A stretch of DNA of 64,000 bases from Heterobilharzia americana (Eukaryota > Platyhelminthes > Trematoda > Strigeidida > Schistosomatidae). Position numbers and translations under genes: made by a program. This document shows positions 23,595-34,649 of this stretch, one piece after another. The notes below the pieces were generated by a model. The model saw only the letters and a list, made by a program, of their open reading frames with translations. It ran no database searches and had not been told where the DNA came from. The stretch covers positions 4,464,001-4,528,000 of the forward strand of contig OX104130.1 in assembly GCA_944470555.2 (NCBI GenBank), in the 5' to 3' direction. Every line of letters begins with the position of its first letter. Positions within the stretch are counted from its first letter, which is position 1.

Positions 23595-24440
23595 TAAGTT
23601 GGTATTCAGCATGGACTGGTATCATTTAAGAGCACTGGATAACTATTTCGTCTCAAGATGAAACTCCTCAACAGTGGGCACACAATCCTCATCTCACCGA
23701 GGATCAACCTCAGAATCTTAAGGTCCCATGGAGAGCACGTTACCACTGAGTTACTGTGTTCAAGCGCTGCTGCAATCCTCTGTCGGAATTGTATGTCAGG
23801 AAGTGGATTTGAAAATACAGAAGAGTGAAAATGTTTAATACTTTGGAAATGTCAGAAAATGAATCCATCTACGCTATCAATAATGGTCTTCAACCAGAAA
23901 TAACTAAAGAAATTTCTTACACTTGGTGATGGCTAGCAGTGAAATTCAATCAGAGCATTTCGTCCTATTTTGGACAGAATTGTCAGCTGGATGAACCTGC
24001 ACTATCGTGTTAGTCATAGTGTTTTCAGTTGGACTCGAATCCCGTGCTCATTGCATCAAAAGTCAGCTGTTACCCTTTTTTATGCCACTCCTCAGCAGTA
24101 CACTTTCATGACACCACCTCGCCACATTTCCTACTTCTGTGGGGCCAACCAAATCAAACATAAGGATAATTACTTAGCGGCGACACTGGATGAAGGTCGC
24201 GGTATATCATGAATTGACAGACATTAAAAGTATAGACCATTGGGCCAAATGGAAACATGGTGACTGCAGGACCTTAAGGTCATGGGTTCGATCCCTCGCT
24301 AGAGGGATCATGGGTACTCTCTACTCAGCAGTCCGATATCAGGACGATACAGCTGTCCAGTGCATTTAGGTTCCCAATGTTTCTCCAACTGATGTCAGTC
24401 TATGATGAATACTAACTTGAAATCAATAGATCCCCACAAA
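23595..24440. mobile_element. Nested family B and Sm-alpha-type SINEs
   Basis: Minus family B 3' part and head at 23595-23770; a minus Sm-alpha-type copy at 23930-24080 (hammerhead near 24000-23963 with ACGAAATGC); a minus family B scrap at 24085-24140; a plus family B body and head from 24150 (B box 'gggttcgatccc' near 24285) to the tail 'aacttgaaatca' at 24425. Confidence 0.55.
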
Positions 24441-25000
24441 CCTCAACCAGATAACACTCTTCGATGAAGACCTATTTTGATGTAACACCTCAAATATTCC
24501 AAGATGAGTAACAATCGACTGAGTACTCGTTTCATGCTATTCAATGTTGCTGAACTGCTAAATTTCACCACTAGGTGAGTTTGTAAGAAATAAAAATAAA
24601 CAACTACCATCCAGTGGAATTATGCTCAACAGACTGATAGTTAATATATTCCCTGTGGAATCTAAAGACTAAAGGCTTACTGTTTAATTAAACCAGTGTT
24701 GTGTGCGATAGAAAAACTCTAGAAGACAACTAAACGCTTTATTCGCTATTTCACTTTCACTAACATTGATTCATTACCTACAGACCAATCTGTGTTAATA
24801 CCAGAGTCACTCTGATCCGATACACAATATGGAACATTACCACTGCAAGATACTGGTGGTGATAAGAATACTGAATATTTTTTAAAGTGAAAGAGGAAAT
24901 AGAAAACCTTTTTACTTGAATTCATTTTACTTCAGATAGATAAAGCTGATAGGACCATTGCCATAATCCCAACTCTCAACCTTAACCAAGTTCTGCATTA
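24441..25000. other. no gene seen
   Basis: Nothing recognised. Confidence 0.35.
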
Positions 25001-25009
25001 ATGATATGT

Positions 25010-25190
25010 AGTGGCTAGCAGTGGAATTCAGTAGGCACGTTTCGTCCTATATTTGACTCACCAGCTGGATGTACCTGCCTTTCACGGTCAGACTGAAGCC
25101 TGCTGGAGGCCTACGAGCAGGTGTCCGCATGCCGATATAGACCAATCAATTTGTTCCTGTCAACAAGGAGTGGACCAAGTTCCTTTACCA
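25010..25190 (-). mobile_element. Sm-alpha-type hammerhead SINE, minus, truncated
   Basis: Hammerhead at 25067-25029 (CTGGTGA, GAAA; one core change). The head is missing; instead the family middle block follows inverted to about 25190. Confidence 0.6.
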
Positions 25191-25289
25191 CCAAAATGTT
25201 GTCATCATCATCGTCATCATCATCAACAAAACTGTTTCTATTTATCTATAATCTGCTACATCAGTCAAAAAGAGGTGAACAGTGTGAAT

Positions 25290-26710
25290 CTCGGATATGA
25301 AGTATCATTGGTCATATTCTCTTATTTACATCAAATATCATTTTACCTATAACCTAATTGGCATTATTATTGGATAGCTTACTTACCTCAACAGCCTCCA
25401 ACCAACCCTTCCTTAGACACTCATGTAGAACTCATAGTGGTTTGGATATAACCACTACCACCGGAGAGATATCAGTCCACTATATTCTGCAGTATCTCAA
25501 TTTCTATGCTGGAAATCGGTTGTTCCATCTTCTCTACAAATTATGATCTACTGTGCTCAAATAATTTACTTGTTGTATACACAGATGAATCATATCGCCT
25601 GAAAGGGATACGAACAACAAGCACCAGACTTTGTGTTCTGCTATACGTGGTTGTCGGGGAGAGTCGAACTGTGTGGCAAGAATATACTTGACCAATCATG
25701 TTCAAGCCCAGTGTTGAGACTGAACCGCCACAATCATGTGAGTCAAACAATCACATCCAGACAACATGGTTATATGATGAACAGACTATGTAGTGTTCAC
25801 TGTGGAGATGTGCAACGGTAAACAAGAATACACCTGCACTGATGATCAGCTAATCTGTGATGATATTCTCAGGATGCTGAGGTTGCTGCCTATCCCATCG
25901 AATAACACAATCAAAAAGGATCTGTAACTTTTTTTGATCAGATCATAGTGGTTTAAATACTAGATTGCAGTTTCGTTCAATTGAAATCGAATTCATCGAT
26001 GGTAGTGTCAGCCTGACAAATTCAGACCACTAATCGATTCAGAATATTACATGAATATATTACTTGTCTTTAACAACAATCAATTAGTCAGGAAATTGAG
26101 AATCTCATCTCGGTTTGCTAAACCGACTGCAATCAAGCGAATTCAATCTGACCTCTATGCACATTAGGAGACTGCAAATAATTTGAATTTGTCCTAGCAA
26201 CAATCACTTGACATTTCTCCTTCTTTCACTTACTCATTGATTTCAACAAAGTCTACTTCCTTCACTTGTCTTCTTACATAATATCCATTGATATTCAGAC
26301 TGTCATCTGAGATCTACTACTGGAACATTTATGAATCGACAGTTTTACTCTGTTGGCAGCGATACTGGTGGTGTTTTCACTGTGCATGTCTTCTTCTTGG
26401 AAAATTCAGTCAACCTCCACATTCCTCGTGTTCAACAGAAGTGTGTGTGATCCAGTTAGGAGGTTCCTTGAAGATTATCTAATCTCAAGGTGATATTCAG
26501 CATGGACTGACATGAATTGGAGATCCGATGTACACCTACAAGGATTGAGCAACTTTTTGATTTTATATGGGATTTGTCGGCAGTGTATACCTGTAACCCT
26601 GACAGTGACCGAATCGAGGACATTTGGGTTACGTGGTGGGGACATTAACATTTATTCACTGGACTGTAGTCCAGTGGTTCATGTGCTGTCACTTCTGTTT
26701 ATTTATTTAT
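25290..26710 (+). repeat. Long inverted repeat, arm 1
   Basis: The 1.4-kb stretch matches the reverse complement of 54695-56115, about 95% identical in the parts compared by eye (for example around 25380-25440 and 26010-26100). The arms are 28 kb apart. Frames 25358-25546 and 26288-26482 recur in arm 2 but show no domain. Within the arm, 26490-26690 is a decayed minus family B SINE that is also present at the matching place in arm 2, so the unit was duplicated after that SINE inserted. Confidence 0.85.
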
Positions 26711-26719
26711 GGCCTTATT

Positions 26720-27055
26720 GGTTATAAGATTGGATAGCTTGCTTCTTTCAAGAGCTTTTGATTGACCCCTCATCCATCTTTGTATGACTTATGTAGTTGG
26801 GACGGAAGTAATTGCAGCATGTTGAATGAAATCAATCCATTACATTGTTCATCGTGTATGAGATTAAGCGAGTATATTCACGACCAATCATATGCAAGGT
26901 CAATGTTAAGACTAAATCATCAGAGTTGTATGAATTAAACAACCACAACCAGGTCAAGTTATCACATAATCTTATATGCATACGCTGGATAAATGAAATA
27001 ACAACGTGAATCATATTAGGATTATGACCAGTGACCTCAAGGTCACAACACAAAT
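26720..27055 (+). repeat. Diverged partial copy of the inverted-repeat unit
   Basis: Shares 'attggatagctt' (start) and 'accaatcatatgcaaggtc' with the following 'gttaagact' block with 25365-25760 in arm 1. A third scrap of the block is at 53725-53790. It is an interspersed family of unknown class. Confidence 0.5.
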
Positions 27056-27250
27056 ATACTTTTAAGAGAAAATGGAGTTTCTGTTTAGATTTTCATCGTA
27101 ATTAATAGATAACTTCTAGTGACTATAAAGGTCAACCGACTAGCTACTAGAAAAACCAATTAAGGTTTATCAAATATTTTTTTGAAAATATTACCAATAG
27201 TATAATTCTTTTTATATCATACCGTCGTTGATTGGACCGAATTGATCGGT

Positions 27251-27293
27251 CCAGCTGACGAGTCCCAAAAATAGGAGGAAATGCGCATCCTGG
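27251..27293 (+). ncRNA. Hammerhead ribozyme, Sm-alpha type
   Basis: CCAG/CTGG stem I, CTGACGA at 27255-27261, stem II with one mismatch at its base, GAAA at 27278-27281, TGC/GCA stem III without loop and an ATC cleavage triplet. Core intact. A loopless 3-bp stem III implies folding as a dimer. Confidence 0.7.
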
Positions 27294-27569
27294 GTTCTAC
27301 TGCTAGTCACTATCCATCATTACCATACTTAGAACGCAGGCAATATCGGGGCATCCGCACAGGAGCCCATATGCCAATATAGGCAGATCAGTTCGGTTCA
27401 ATCAACGCCGGTATGATATAAAAACAATTATACTAAAAACTGTACCCTTCGCACAAGAAGTGGCTATCGTGTCTTGATCGTGTAGTGGATAACGCACTGG
27501 CGTTTGAAGCGATCGTCCCAAGTCTGAATCCCGGTGGGAACAACATCACTCATTGGGAGGCAAGTACAT

Positions 27570-27610
27570 TCAGCTGACTAGTCCCAAATAGGACAAAATG
27601 CGCATCCTAG
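27570..27610 (+). ncRNA. Hammerhead ribozyme remnant, Sm-alpha type
   Basis: CTGACTA at 27574-27580, perfect stem II GTCC/GGAC, but the strand after it reads AAAA rather than GAAA, which should inactivate it. Confidence 0.65.
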
Positions 27611-27650
27611 ATTCCACTGCTAACCACCATCCATCACTAAATACTACCAA

Positions 27651-28030
27651 TATCAGACAAAATGTGGAAATCTGATTGGTTAGTTTAATCGTTGCAGTGG
27701 TACCATTTAGTATTACTTAATAGTTTCACAGTTAAATTATGCTATCCAGTTAGACAAAATTTCATATTCCATAAATCAATATGTGTCCTAATTAGATTAG
27801 ATGTAGATATGAGTCAGCAACAATGAATAATAAAAAACTAGAAAAGATACTTTAAGAATATGAATTGGCTTTAATTTCATGATGATCATAGATCATATAA
27901 ACAATGTAAGATTATATAAATATCTTAAAATATATGAGTACATATTGGTATTTTTAATTATTTAGTTGAGTTAACCTATGGTGGGGTGGGTAACGAAACG
28001 TCTCCTATAATAGTTCGTTTGAAAATTGAC
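27651..28030. other. no gene seen
   Basis: A short piece at 27668-27715 resembles one end of the MITE-like element at 53811-53938; the rest is AT-rich. Confidence 0.35.
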
Positions 28031-28032
28031 AA

Positions 28033-28530
28033 ATAGAATGAAATTTTGAGGGAGTTATGGAGATTAGGAAATATTTCAAGTTGTTATTCATCGTAGACTG
28101 ACATCAGTTGGAGGAACAAAAGAAACCTGGGAGCACTGGACAGCTGCTGTTTCGTCTTACTATGGGACTGCTCATTGGTGACTAGCTTCGAGAAGTATTC
28201 CCGAAGTTCCAATGACAAGTCGTGACCGGTGGAGTCAAAGCCTGATGGCCGTGAGGACAAATACTCAACGATGACATTGGGTGGCGGTTTGCGCTATATC
28301 GTGAGCTAACAGAAGTTGGAAATATGGAGGATTGGATTGTGACCGAGTGGCTGAATGGTAACGCGCTGGTCGCGGAACCTGAAGGTGGCGGGTTCCATCC
28401 CTGCTGGTGGGGTCGTGGGTGCGCACTGCTGACGAGTCCCATACTAGGACGAAACAGCTGTCCAGTGCTCCCACGCTTCCTTTGTTCCTCCAACTGATGT
28501 CAGTCTGCGATGAATAACAACTTGAAATAG
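28033..28530. mobile_element. Inverted pair of family B hammerhead SINEs, best copy
   Basis: The left 3' part (28033-28172, minus) is the reverse complement of the right end (28430-28530). The plus copy starts at 28172 ('cattggtgactagcttcg'), carries the shared body, a tRNA-like head at about 28346-28412 ('gtggctgaatggtaacgc', B box 'gggttccatccc', one change) and an apparently intact hammerhead at 28423-28468. It ends 'aacaacttgaaat'. Confidence 0.8.
28423..28468 (+). ncRNA. Hammerhead ribozyme, family B, complete core
   Basis: Stem I GCACTG/CAGTGC (28423-28428 with 28463-28468) pairs perfectly. CTGACGA at 28429-28435; stem II GTCC/GGAC with a 7-base loop; GAAA at 28451-28454; CAG/CTG stem III with no loop; GTC cleavage triplet at 28460-28462. 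All invariant hammerhead bases are present. As in Sm-alpha, the loopless stem III suggests cleavage needs a dimeric or tandem RNA. Confidence 0.85.
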
Positions 28531-28664
28531 AATGAAAACCTACTGAAAGTGTATAGAAATATTACGCCTGTTATGTACACTAGAACATTTATTTACATGG
28601 CATCTATGATACTAATGCAGTGAGCGTGTTCTAATTTATTCAAAATTTAACTGGAGGAAACCTT

Positions 28665-28965
28665 TTGGTATTGGGTGATAAATACTCAACAGTGACATAA
28701 GGTAATAGTCACGCTATATCGTAAGCTGACATAAAGGTAGGAAATACGGACCAGTGGTCTCCTATATAGTTGCTCAATGGTAATTTGGTGGCCGCAAAAC
28801 CTGAAGGTCATGGGTTCGATCCCTGCTAAAGATTCCCTTGGTAGTGAGATGAAAGAGCTGTTCAGTTCTGCCAGGTTCCTAATATTCCTCCAACTAATGC
28901 CAGTCCATAATAAATACCAACTTGAAATCAGTCAAATCTGCATAAACCCCCAAACTCAGTAAGTC
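28665..28965 (+). mobile_element. Family B SINE, plus
   Basis: Body from 28670, tRNA-like head at 28763-28830 with B box 'gggttcgatccc', decayed hammerhead, tail 'accaacttgaaatca' at 28913. Confidence 0.65.
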
Positions 28966-28967
28966 TA

Positions 28968-29331
28968 GTTTCATTGGTGATTGGCTTCGAGAGGTAATTC
29001 TTGAAGTTTCAATGAGAAATCATCACCGGTGGTACAAACCTGGTGGTCATGAGGACAAATACTCAACGGTGACATTGGGTGATGGCCACGCTATATCACG
29101 GAATGAAAGAAGTGGGAAATATGGATCATTCGTTCCAGACCTGGTTGCTTAACGTCAACATGGTGGCTGCGGGACCAGAAGGTCTGAGGTTCGATCCCTG
29201 GCTGCGGGGGGGTCATAGGTGTGCACCGCTGAGGAGTCCCGCACTAGGACGAAACAGCTGCCTGCTGCTCCCAAGTCTCCAATGTTTCTCCGACTGATGT
29301 CGGTCCATGATAGATACCAACCTGAAATTCA

Positions 29332-29333
<2 letters not shown>
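28968..29333 (+). mobile_element. Family B SINE, plus, near full length
   Basis: Starts 'cattggtgattggcttcg', carries the body, head (B box 'aggttcgatccc') and a hammerhead block near 29229-29275 (CTGAGGA, stem II GTCC/GGAC with loop, GAAA, CAGCTG) whose stem I strand is mutated. The tail ends at an (AT)n tract. This copy lies directly behind the previous one, head to tail. Confidence 0.65.

Positions 29334-29380
<47 letters not shown>
29334..29380. repeat. (AT)n microsatellite
   Basis: About 23 AT units directly after the SINE tail; it probably grew from the SINE's terminal repeat. Confidence 0.95.
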
Positions 29381-29384
<4 letters not shown>

Positions 29385-30230
29385 GAAATATCGACATACA
29401 GGCAGCTATGGACACTTTTGTATATATGCATGCATAAACACACACATACACATGTACAAACATACAAAAGTGTGCATATCTGTATGTATTTAATGCATAT
29501 TTCGAACCGAAATAATCAATAATCACCATTGGCTAGCGCGATTTATAAATGAGAGGCATATTCATGCATCTATGTGTGCATACAGGTGAATATACTATAC
29601 GTAGGCTCAGCAGTAATGGCGTCCAATTCGAAAAGAAATACACAAGAATGAAAATAACAAAGTCTACTTTACTTACTCGGCCTACATAAAGTGTATTGTT
29701 ATTGTAAACGTTTAGACAAATATACACCTTTTTTCAATTTGTAGTTACTGATATCATATGAAAAGTAGATAGTGAGCAAATGCCTAACAATTTATCAATT
29801 TGATTAGATTATATATTTTTTGAACCAATAAGTGACTTTTATGTAGATTTATTTTCGACTGAAAGTGAGCTTCATCAACCGCAAAGGAAATTGATCACTA
29901 ATTGTTGATATGGTAGAATGATTCATACAATCGGTTACACCAAGTATTAGGCACCAAGCTTACACTTATTTTGCCGGTATTATTCTGAATAGGCAGATGA
30001 TATTACACGTTTCTTTCTTCAGACATAAATAGGTGTGATTCATAGACAAGTAAACAAGTCTATGTCAAAAGACTAAGTCACCTTACCGAATAGTTACCAG
30101 TATTTTGATTATAAAATCAGCAGTCTTCTGCTGGTCAAATGGAATAAGTTTGACATCAGGATAAATGGTGTCACATTCAACTGATGAGACATTTTCAACT
30201 AGGACTTTCATCACTTAACATTTTTATGCA
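29381..30230. other. no gene seen
   Basis: Short CA/TA-rich runs at 29410-29480; otherwise nothing recognised. Confidence 0.4.
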
Positions 30231-30233
30231 TAG

Positions 30234-30430
30234 TAATGATGGGTAGTGGAATCCAGCATGCGCATTTCATCCTCTTTGAGACTCATCAGCTGGATGTACC
30301 TGTCGCCCAGTGAGTGTTGTCCCCACTGGGACTCAGACTCGGGGGCGATCGCTTCAAAAGCTAGCGCGTCATCCACTACACCACCGAACCACGATAGTCA
30401 CTTCTTCTGCAACGGGTGTAGTCTTAGTGT
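30234..30430 (-). mobile_element. Sm-alpha-type hammerhead SINE, minus
   Basis: Full layout on the minus strand: tRNA-like head at about 30405-30330, then the hammerhead at 30293-30253 (CCAG/CTGG stem I, CTGATGA, GAAA) and the tail toward 30234. The base after U16.1 appears to be G, which hammerheads do not cut, so it is likely inactive. Confidence 0.7.
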
Positions 30431-30839
30431 TTTCGATTTTTTTATGACTTTTTTTATACCATTTAACATTTTTCAATGAAATATTTGTTTAACATTGAAG
30501 AACAACATATTTTAATTTACTATCAGTAACATCAGTAAGAGAGCGAAAAGAGAACTACATACAGACTGGAATATTTACACAACCATGAAAGAAAATCAAC
30601 TTAATACAACATTTACAATGGATATGAATGATATCAAGATGGGTAAAGGGAACCGATATGAAAAAGATAGGAAATAAGAGGTTTCCAATGAAAAGATGTC
30701 GAGTTAGTTAAGTAATATGATATCATAGCTTGGAGTTGTACATTGCAATGAATTGATCTGTCACTACTGGTAAATAAACTCCTGTATGGGTGCGTTGATA
30801 TTGCTGACAATTTCAGTTTGACTATGTTTTGCACTATTC

Positions 30840-30990
30840 CTGGCTCGTGAAATGGATGTCTCCACCTCCCAAAAAGTGGCGGTGTTCCCGTTAAAACTAG
30901 ACCCTTTAAATGCTACAGCGCTATCCACTGGGCCAACAAGTCATGATAACCGCTCCTTCTGAGGAAGGATATCGTTTTGATGGGTTAACT
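30840..30990 (-). mobile_element. Sm-alpha-type SINE, minus, decayed
   Basis: The tRNA-like head is recognisable ('ctatccactgggcc', then 'tcatgataaccgctccttc'); the hammerhead is mostly lost. Confidence 0.45.
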
Positions 30991-31228
30991 TTTAATATCT
31001 GGTGATTGTGTCATATAAAAACTGTGGCTTGAGTTTATCAGGGGCTGAATACCTGTATCCCCTCTGTTGGACTTCACTTAGATAATTAAATTAGTCAGTG
31101 CAACTGACTACTTTGTTGCCCCTTATCATATGTAATGTCTACTTAGATGAGTCTTGTGGCAACATTTAGTTTCCTTAGTATAAGAGTAAAACTTGTTCAC
31201 TGTGGTTGAATATAATTTCGTATTAAAA
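30991..31228. other. no gene seen
   Basis: Nothing recognised. Confidence 0.3.
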
Positions 31229-31360
31229 CTACTTTATCTGATGTAGTCAGCCGCCAATTTGATGCAGTTATCACGTACTGGATAACATTTTGAGCAGAAT
31301 TTATTGCTCATGTTCATATCTCAAAGTTATCATATGATTTTCAAACTTTCTTTATATAGT
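31229..31360 (-). mobile_element. PLE 3' end scrap, minus
   Basis: 'tggataacattttgagcag' with 'tattgctcatgttcatatc' matches (reversed) the terminal block of the plus PLE copies at 31990 and 63085. Confidence 0.5.
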
Positions 31361-31735
31361 TCAATGGTTCATCAATCTTTGTCTATTAGAGGTAATAACA
31401 ATAAGTAATATATTTGCTTTATTTCGAACTATAATCTTGTTTGTAGTACAGAATTCAAAGCATATGTTATATTGCATACTCTGACTCGTTGTACAACAAT
31501 CATACTGGTTAACAACATATAACAAAGAATAACAGGACTGTTGAAATGTTGAATAACTGCAGGTCCATTAAAACTGTTCACTGTTACAAAGGTCATTGAT
31601 AGGACTATTTCTTACATTGATCTCCTTCACACAAGCTAAATAAGGTGATGTGATTGCATTTGTGTGCGTAGTTGTGCGTGTAGGAAGTTTGATACAACAC
31701 AACAAGTCTAATACCGCCAATATTACTATTAGCAG
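31361..31735. other. no gene seen
   Basis: Nothing recognised; a TGTG run near 31660. Confidence 0.3.
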
Positions 31736-31739
31736 CAGA

Positions 31740-32145
31740 ATTATTAAGTGATAGGTTGGAAAAGTACTAGTAGACCAGAAAATCTACAACAAGAACTAAG
31801 ACACTTTAGAACACCTTGCGTATCAGCCATCTAAGTTATTAATACATTTAAAAGAAGTCGAAAGAAAAGTATTAGCAGTACTAGCAGTAGTAGTATTACA
31901 GTGTTAATAATAATAATAATAATAATAATTTTACTACTAATAGGGCAGATTGGGACTGTATAGACTCTTTCTCAAAGTTGCGGGGTCACCTGATATGAAT
32001 ATGGGCAATAGTTTGTGTCTGAAACGTTATCCAGTAAATGATACTGTTTCTTCACTGTGTGATATTTCTAATAAACAGACTAAAAATGGAAGTAAAATCG
32101 ATCACAGTGCCCAAGTACTACTCCTATATTAGTGGTCGAAATTAA
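31740..32145 (+). mobile_element. PLE 3' part, plus
   Basis: The region 31785-31900 repeats the RT-linker block of the PLE at 14990-15130 (basic RSRKKS, then Ser-rich codons), jumps at about 31950, and continues with the PLE terminal block ('atgaatatgggcaatag' at 31995). An internal deletion removed the endonuclease part. Confidence 0.6.
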
Positions 32146-32159
32146 AGCCAAGTATTATG

Positions 32160-32775
32160 TAATAACCAACTACAGGCAGCGCAGACGAGGATTTCAAAAC
32201 CAGGATCGGAAAGACAGCAAGACAGGCTTTCATAAATCTGAAATCAGTGTGAAGATCTACTGCAGTCAGCGCAAATCGTGAACAAGATCCGAATTTTTAA
32301 CACCAATGTCAAGTCAGTGCTGCTATATAGTTCATAAACTTGGCGCGTCATGAAAAACACTTGAAACAAACTACAGACATTCATCAGCAGCTGCCTACTC
32401 TCGTTACTGAGGATGGAGATAGACGGCCAGAAAGAATAAGCAACAAGGAACTCTGGCAACGAACCAACGAAGCAAGAACCTATCACCCAAGAAATATGCA
32501 GACGAAAGTGGAGATGTATCGGGGATACACTGAGAAGGCCGATTGGGGACATCGCGTACCAGGCCTGGGTATCGAGTGAAATCCAAAGGGGGACGACTAG
32601 TTGGGCATCCCAGCTGGAGGTGACATGGAGGAGATCATGTGAAGAAGAAATGAAAGCTTGTGGGCAGTGGTTGAGCGAGGTTCAAAAGACTGCAAAGAAT
32701 AGAGTGGGATGGAGGCGTGCTACTGAAGCCCTCTGTTCTACTAGGAACCCAACTGGAAAAATAATAATAAGATAA
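32160..32775 (+). mobile_element. RTE/SR2-like 3' end, plus
   Basis: Encodes, across frames, the block 'ADEDFKTRIGKTARQAF', then a frame at 32340-32579 with ISNKELWQRTNEARTYH and the closing tail to 'ctactaggaaccc' at 32740. Matches the minus copy at 1215-1900. Frames are broken. Confidence 0.75.
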
Positions 32776-32984
32776 ATTACGTAATAATGCAGTCAAGACA
32801 GTAGTCGATATTAACATGAGCCAAGGCACTGTAGTGTAAAGCTTCAGTTCACCACCCCTCACATCTCCACATCAAGTGTAAAAGCATCAGTGATGAAGGG
32901 TAGAGAAATAAGAGAAGTTATGAAATATAATAATAATAATAATAGTGTGTTTCTCTTGAGATTAATAAGGACTTTCTTTCTAGG

Positions 32985-33125
32985 AAAGTGTTCTCCATGA
33001 AACCTGAAAGTCTGGAGTTCGACCACCTGTGGGGTCGTGCATGCCATACTACGACGAAACAGCTGTTCAGTGCTTTTAGCTTTTCAATGGTTCTTCTGCA
33101 AAAAATATCAGTGATCAATACTTAC
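32985..33125 (+). mobile_element. Family B SINE, plus, fragment
   Basis: Head remnant ('gttcgaccacctgtggggtc'), then hammerhead strand 'cgacgaaacagctgttcag' and the tail. Confidence 0.5.
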
Positions 33126-33655
33126 ATAAAAATAATGTATTTCCTTTATTCCGAACCCTAGACTCATTTATGGTACAGAACTCCCAGCATGTGGTATTGC
33201 ATCAGTTTACATGTAGTACATTTTTCAAATGTCTATTAAACAATGATACTGGTTAAGAATGAATAAGAAAAAATAATAGGATGGTTGAAAAGCTGAAAGA
33301 CTTCAGGGAGATTATAACTATTTGCTACTGCAAAGTTTGTTGATGAGACAAGGTCTAACATGATCTTCCCACAATAAATAAGGTGGTATGGTTGAAATTT
33401 TGTATGCAGTTGTGTCTGCATACAGTTTAATATATTTGCTGCTTCCCTTTCCAGAGGACAGACATGAAGAGAGGTGTGGATGCAGAGGATGCTTGTCATC
33501 AGATAAAGCATTCTTAGCCAGAGCTTTCTACAAGAATTCAAAATCCCTATCCACAACCACATTTAAGCACGGTCAGGGGTATACCATTTGCCCTACTAAC
33601 AACCTTCAAAATCTCACTCAATACAACAACATCCAGTGATTGGCAAACACTACCA
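33126..33655. other. no gene recognised
   Basis: The frames 33236-33562 (minus) and 33388-33639 (plus) overlap and lack motifs. A block near 33130-33430 resembles 31400-31700, so a diverged repeat. Confidence 0.35.
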
Positions 33656-33659
33656 TTGA

Positions 33660-33870
33660 TGGTGGATGACGATTGAAGATGGAATGAAAATCTCAGTCAT
33701 GGCAGGAGTAAGGCCAGTGGCCTTCGGATTACCAACCGGGTGTTGTACCAACAGATCACAGACCCGGTAAACCAGAGGCCTCTAGATCGAGTCCCGTCGT
33801 GACCTAAATTTTCATTTTACTTGCAGTTATCACCCAGTGTTAAAGCATAGTAATGTCAGACTGTCAACTG
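33660..33870. mobile_element. tRNA-SINE fold-back pair
   Basis: Minus tail and B-box remnant at 33660-33740, plus remnant at 33760-33840 ('agatcgagtcccgtcgtgac', then 'ttttcattttacttg'). Heads meet in the centre. Confidence 0.5.
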
Positions 33871-34225
33871 ATAACACTGTGTGAAAAAATTCATGAAAAA
33901 CATCATTATAGAATAGTGTATTGATAATTGGGATATTCAATCCCATTGTGAAAATTTTAAATCGTAAGGGTATTCATTCAGTGTTAAATGGCAGGAAATT
34001 CAGTTTTAACTAAAATTTAGCCTTAAATGTTCACTAACATCTGAGATTTATAATCATGGTAAGAATACTAACAATAATACTAATAACCGGAAGTGTTGTA
34101 CAACCAATTCATCCAGCAAAATAAGCATCTTTTACACTAATCATTGTATGTATGTGTGTTTCTATGTAAGTGGATAACTAGTTAAATGGATAGTTTAAAA
34201 TCGAGAATAGCATTTATCTTTAGTG
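33871..34225. other. no gene seen
   Basis: Nothing recognised. Confidence 0.35.
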
Positions 34226-34229
34226 TAGT

Positions 34230-34400
34230 TTATGGCTAGCAGGAGAATTCGGGACCCATATTTCGTCCGATACTTGACTCATCAGCTTAATATTCCTTTA
34301 CCCTAGTAAGTGATGATGTTCTCACTCAAACTTGGACCAGGTACTCATTGTTTCAAATGTCAAAACGTTATCCAATTATCAAATCGAAAAGAAAACTTTG
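34230..34400 (-). mobile_element. Sm-alpha-type hammerhead SINE, minus
   Basis: Hammerhead near 34290-34250: CTGATGA, a 3-bp stem II (GTC/GAC), GAAA and a GTC triplet; stem I does not pair. Decayed head toward 34395. Confidence 0.6.
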
Positions 34401-34649
34401 TTGTTAATGCTCTCGAACTAGTACTTTTGATATTCTTCTCCTTTCATCTCGCCTATAATTGGTGTCATTGTATTCCACATATGTTTAAGTAGCCTGATAT
34501 ATTGCTGATGTGAGACTGTAGACTGTAGAGAAATTAATATATAACTGAACATTTGATAGCACAACTAAAATGATAATTGTTGGCTCACTGTATGTTTATG
34601 TAAGAGATAAAAGCAGGTCAAATAGTTGAGCAGAATAAATTTAGTGAAG

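Larger units (their letters stand above)
27198..27650 (+). mobile_element. Tandem Sm-alpha-type unit with two hammerheads
   Basis: Two plus hammerheads (27251-27293 and 27570-27610) bracket one unit of 319 bases: tail, middle block, tRNA-like head (27471-27545), then the second hammerhead. About 50 bases at 27198-27250 are the reverse complement of 27382-27440, so the first hammerhead sits inside an imperfect inverted repeat. This head-to-tail layout resembles retrozymes, which spread through circular hammerhead RNAs. Confidence 0.65.

Noticed and set aside
25358..26482. Frames conserved between the two inverted-repeat arms as possible genes
   Set aside because: Frames are equally conserved on both strands, which is what recent duplication gives; no domain or splice signal.
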